Assembly (NCBI GenBank): GCA_023412765.1
Contig: JAEZBX010000074.1
Span: forward strand, 1-6,762
Direction: 5' to 3'
Source: Bacteroidota bacterium
GTDB taxonomy: Bacteria; Bacteroidota; Bacteroidia; Cytophagales; Cyclobacteriaceae
DNA length: 6,762 nucleotides
Notes under the pieces: generated by a model
Database searches by the model: none
What the model saw: the letters and a program-made list of their open reading frames with translations, nothing else
What the model was told of the DNA's origin: nothing
Shown: one piece after another, positions 4,669 to 6,762 of the stretch
Layout of the letters: every line of letters starts with the position of its first letter
How positions within the stretch are numbered: the first letter of the stretch is position 1
Program-made: the position numbers and the translations under genes

Positions 4669-5661
4669 TCAGTCGATCATCAGGTTACATCCCCTTAAAT
4701 CGGCATTATCGAGCCGGCCTAGCACTTCAAATGACCCGTCGCTGTAGACTTTTCCAAGATCTTCGATCTCGATAAAGGACATTGTTTGCCAATTTGCCAA
4801 GTCAATGACATTAATCCCCACGTTTTCAGATAGTAACCCCTTTCTGAACGGATCTGTGATGTCTCGCCCAATTATACGCATCCACGGAGGGCAAAAAAAC
4901 CGATTGGTCCCATTCATGGAATACGCTTGGGAGAGCAATTCTGTCATTCCATATTCCGAAAACAACGACTTAACGTTAATTCCTGCTTTAAGTCTCTCAT
5001 GCATCTCATTTCGGGTAATTTCCCGTCGCCTTCCCTTCATTCCGCCGGTTTCAAACACCATGCAATGACCCAGATCCTGGGGGTATCGCTCGGCTAAATC
5101 CAACAACGCAAAAGAGACTCCCCACAATATGCATCTCCGGCTATCATTCTTAACCTGCTTAAGTTTGGCAGACAAAACTTCATAGTCGTACCGGTAAAAC
5201 CCGGAATAAGGCGAGCCGCTCTGGCGTATAAAAAAATCCATCATCGCCACGAGCGAGGAATGTTTGCGTTCGAGGTATGAGGGCAACAAGGCAAAGAAAT
5301 GGAACTGGTCAAGGGGGCCAAAAAAATGCTCAAAACAGGTTTGGGAGTGCTTTTCGTAAAAGGCAAAATCTGCGACAAAATGCCGGCTGGGAATACTCCC
5401 TGTAGTCCCGCTGCTTTCAAAAACAACATCTTCACGCCACTCGCCCGTTTTTACCGCATGCGACCTGAAAAAAGAAATCGGTAAGAAAGGAATATCATTT
5501 AGAGAATTAATGCTCTGGACAGAAACGCCAAGGTTTTCAATAAAGGCTTTGTATATAGGATTAAAAAAAGCCTGATAGCGAAAGACTTCCAATGCAATTT
5601 CCTGAAAGGAAACTTCGTTTACACTGTATATTTTCGAACCAAAACTTTTAAAAGTTTCCAA
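4669..5661 (-). CDS. LuxE-family acyl-protein synthetase / PaaK-like adenylate-forming enzyme
   Basis: Predicted to activate a fatty or other carboxylic acid with ATP and pass the acyl group on, as LuxE does in bacterial luminescence. With the TTG start at 5661 (330 residues), adenylation motifs are visible: ATP-binding loop SSGTTGSIPSRH (83-94), YGMTE (237-241), and the C-terminal GRLDNADLRGCNLM (315-328). An in-frame ATG at 5793 would add 44 residues, but it overlaps the divergent lipoprotein gene by 98 bp. The extension also contains a -7 element (TAACTTTG, 5692-5685), and there is no other Met before the ATP loop. The TTG gives an N-terminus (METFKSFGSKIYSVNEVSFQEIALEVFRYQ-like) of the length usual before the conserved FRYQ segment. 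TTG is inferred, not proven. No luxC or luxD partner, luciferase gene or acyl carrier protein is present, so the substrate is unknown; a role in lipid or pigment synthesis is possible but unsupported. Confidence 0.8.
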   Translation of the reverse strand: METFKSFGSKIYSVNEVSFQEIALEVFRYQAFFNPIYKAFIENLGVSVQSINSLNDIPFLPISFFRSHAVKTGEWREDVVFESSGTTGSIPSRHFVADFAFYEKHSQTCFEHFFGPLDQFHFFALLPSYLERKHSSLVAMMDFFIRQSGSPYSGFYRYDYEVLSAKLKQVKNDSRRCILWGVSFALLDLAERYPQDLGHCMVFETGGMKGRRREITRNEMHERLKAGINVKSLFSEYGMTELLSQAYSMNGTNRFFCPPWMRIIGRDITDPFRKGLLSENVGINVIDLANWQTMSFIEIEDLGKVYSDGSFEVLGRLDNADLRGCNLMID

Positions 5662-5684
5662 GTGTTTAGTTAACTTGACAATTT

Positions 5685-5692
5685 CAAAGTTA
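5685..5692 (-). promoter_or_regulatory. Candidate -7 element for the LuxE-like gene
   Basis: Minus-strand TAACTTTG exactly matches TAnnTTTG and sits 23 bp upstream of the inferred TTG start at 5661. No TTTG is found at the expected -33 distance, so this is a half match. It overlaps the region just before the ATG (5696) of the divergent gene, so occupancy would affect both genes. Confidence 0.4.
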
Positions 5693-5695
5693 GAG

Positions 5696-6607
5696 ATGAA
5701 ACCGGTAAGGAGCGCCTTTTTGTTTGTTATTTCCCTGGCATTATTCAGCGCTTGCTTTAATCCCCCAGAGTTCAATAATACACCAAGTATCAAATACGAA
5801 GGTATATCCTTTCAAAAAGCTCCCAATGGACTGGACTCTTTGATCGTCTCCATTTCCTTTAAGGATGGTGACGGCGATCTTGGACTTTCTGCCAGTGCTC
5901 CGGACGACAGTCAAAGCCCTTATCATGAAATTGAGTTTTTCGCGAATGACAATGGACAACTTTATCCTATCCCCGGGATAAGGATCCCAAGTTTTGCCGG
6001 GTACCGGTATGAGAGCACCTTAGCTACTCCAAGATATGCATCCTATTATATCGAGCCCGATAAACAGGTTGCTGAATTACTCACTCTTCAAAGCAGGAAC
6101 GAAGGATTCGATCTACCTCCCTTTACGAAGCCGTACGATTGTTTTCTAAACGACGAATCGTATCTCAATGAAAATCTTAACCCGGATACAGTATTCATTT
6201 TTAGAGAAGATGCCTACCTGATAAAAGATGAATCAAAGATTGTAGATAAATTAGTGAGGATTGGAAACCCGGAGGAGTATTACTTCGCAGTGGTCGACTA
6301 CTTTTATATTCGCTCAAACCCCTTTCAGTATAATTTCATTGTAGAATTCCTGGTGAAGAATAACGATGGCACCTTTACTGAATATGATTTCCGGGAGCAA
6401 TTTTGCGAGACCTACGACGGCCGTTTTCCAAAGCTGACTGATAAAGAACGCGCTCTGGAAGGAGTAATTAATTACTCGATGGTTAGCTCAGGATTTTTGG
6501 AAACATTCAGCATAAAGACATTAAAGCTGCGTATAACCGTTTATGATCGTGCGCTCAACATCAGTAACACGGTCGAGACGCCCGAATTCCGACTCGAAGA
6601 GATCTGA
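5696..6607 (+). CDS. Lipoprotein with DGDGDLG motif
   Basis: Unrecognised 303-residue lipoprotein. Signal MKPVRSAFLFVISLALFSAC gives lipidated Cys20 (lipobox LFSAC), followed by FNPPEFNN. Residues 46-63 (LDSLIVSISFKDGDGDLG) form a beta-strand leading into an Asp-rich turn that could bind calcium. This 'FKDGDGDLGL' segment is common in Bacteroidota surface lipoproteins of unknown role. The rest is beta-rich with many aromatics and ends in strands such as TLKLRITVYDRALNISNTVETPEF (275-298), suggesting a second immunoglobulin-like module. The ATG at 5696 is chosen because it opens directly on the signal peptide; an in-frame TTG at 5675 adds seven residues and lacks support. Only 34 bp separate it from the inferred start of the divergent LuxE-like gene. 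No consensus promoter was found upstream. Confidence 0.75.
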   Translation: MKPVRSAFLFVISLALFSACFNPPEFNNTPSIKYEGISFQKAPNGLDSLIVSISFKDGDGDLGLSASAPDDSQSPYHEIEFFANDNGQLYPIPGIRIPSFAGYRYESTLATPRYASYYIEPDKQVAELLTLQSRNEGFDLPPFTKPYDCFLNDESYLNENLNPDTVFIFREDAYLIKDESKIVDKLVRIGNPEEYYFAVVDYFYIRSNPFQYNFIVEFLVKNNDGTFTEYDFREQFCETYDGRFPKLTDKERALEGVINYSMVSSGFLETFSIKTLKLRITVYDRALNISNTVETPEFRLEEI

Positions 6608-6654
6608 TTGCTTTTTCTTTCCTTATTTTTTAGCGCCATCTAGCACTTCACTTA

Positions 6655-6762
6655 TTACAAAGAAGGAAATTTCACAGGATCGGATTCTGACATCAGTGCG
6701 TAGACCTTTTCGAAAACATCTTCCGCATTGGGCTTTGAAAAATAATCGCCATCCGACGCATA
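6655..6762 (-). CDS. C-terminal fragment of an unidentified protein, cut by the window edge
   Basis: The minus strand gives 35 codons and a TAA stop (6657-6655), open to the right edge. The peptide is YASDGDYFSKPNAEDVFEKV followed by YALMSESDPVKFPSL. The strong amphipathic helix and sensible composition suggest a real soluble, probably cytosolic, protein continuing beyond the window. I cannot name the family from this tail. It is convergent with the DGDGDLG lipoprotein gene; the 47 bp between them are T-rich on the plus strand but form no convincing terminator stem. Confidence 0.65.
   Translation of the reverse strand, partial: YASDGDYFSKPNAEDVFEKVYALMSESDPVKFPSL

Noticed and set aside
6608..6654. 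Intrinsic terminator between the last two convergent genes
   Set aside because: The plus strand is T-rich but the only stem (around AGCGC...GCACT) is 5 bp with a mismatch or wobble and is not followed by U residues on the strand where it could pair.

Overview
The window looks like chromosomal DNA of a member of the Bacteroidota, most likely a Cytophagales-type gliding or soil/water lineage. The evidence is: three copies of the Bacteroidota promoter pattern (TTTG, 18-19 nt, TAnnTTTG); weak or absent Shine-Dalgarno sequences at most starts; Sec signal peptides ending in 'FAQ'; several lipoproteins; a PorT-type outer-membrane barrel; and a LuxE-like acyl-protein synthetase of the kind common in this phylum. 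Assignment to an order is inference.

Layout. Bases 2-955 (minus) encode a nitrilase-superfamily amidohydrolase with a twin-arginine motif. It diverges from an RraA-family protein at 1109-1894 (plus) that has a Sec signal peptide. A heptanucleotide repeat and a strong hairpin (1911-2006) separate the RraA gene from a convergent His-rich lipoprotein (2047-2913, minus). Bases 2914-3495 contain no intact gene. They hold a decayed-looking reading frame, two more heptamer arrays, and a hairpin-rich element bracketed by two copies of a tRNA 3' end plus its downstream sequence. The intact copy belongs to tRNA-Arg(ACG) at 3496-3569 (minus), which has its own promoter and intrinsic terminator.

From 3690 onward: an outer-membrane beta-barrel protein (3690-4439, plus); a 38-residue lipoprotein with its own promoter (4469-4585, minus); a LuxE-family acyl-protein synthetase (4669-5661, minus); a divergent lipoprotein with a DGDGDLG motif (5696-6607, plus); and the C-terminal end of an unidentified protein running off the right edge (6655-6762, minus).

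How the genes relate. No conserved multigene operon is visible. Most genes are single transcription units arranged head-to-head or tail-to-tail. Most protein products are predicted to act in the envelope or periplasm. The clearest unexplained structure is the tRNA-linked repeat and hairpin element at 3341-3511. I see no CRISPR array, toxin-antitoxin pair, phage gene or transposase, and no convincing new multi-gene system.
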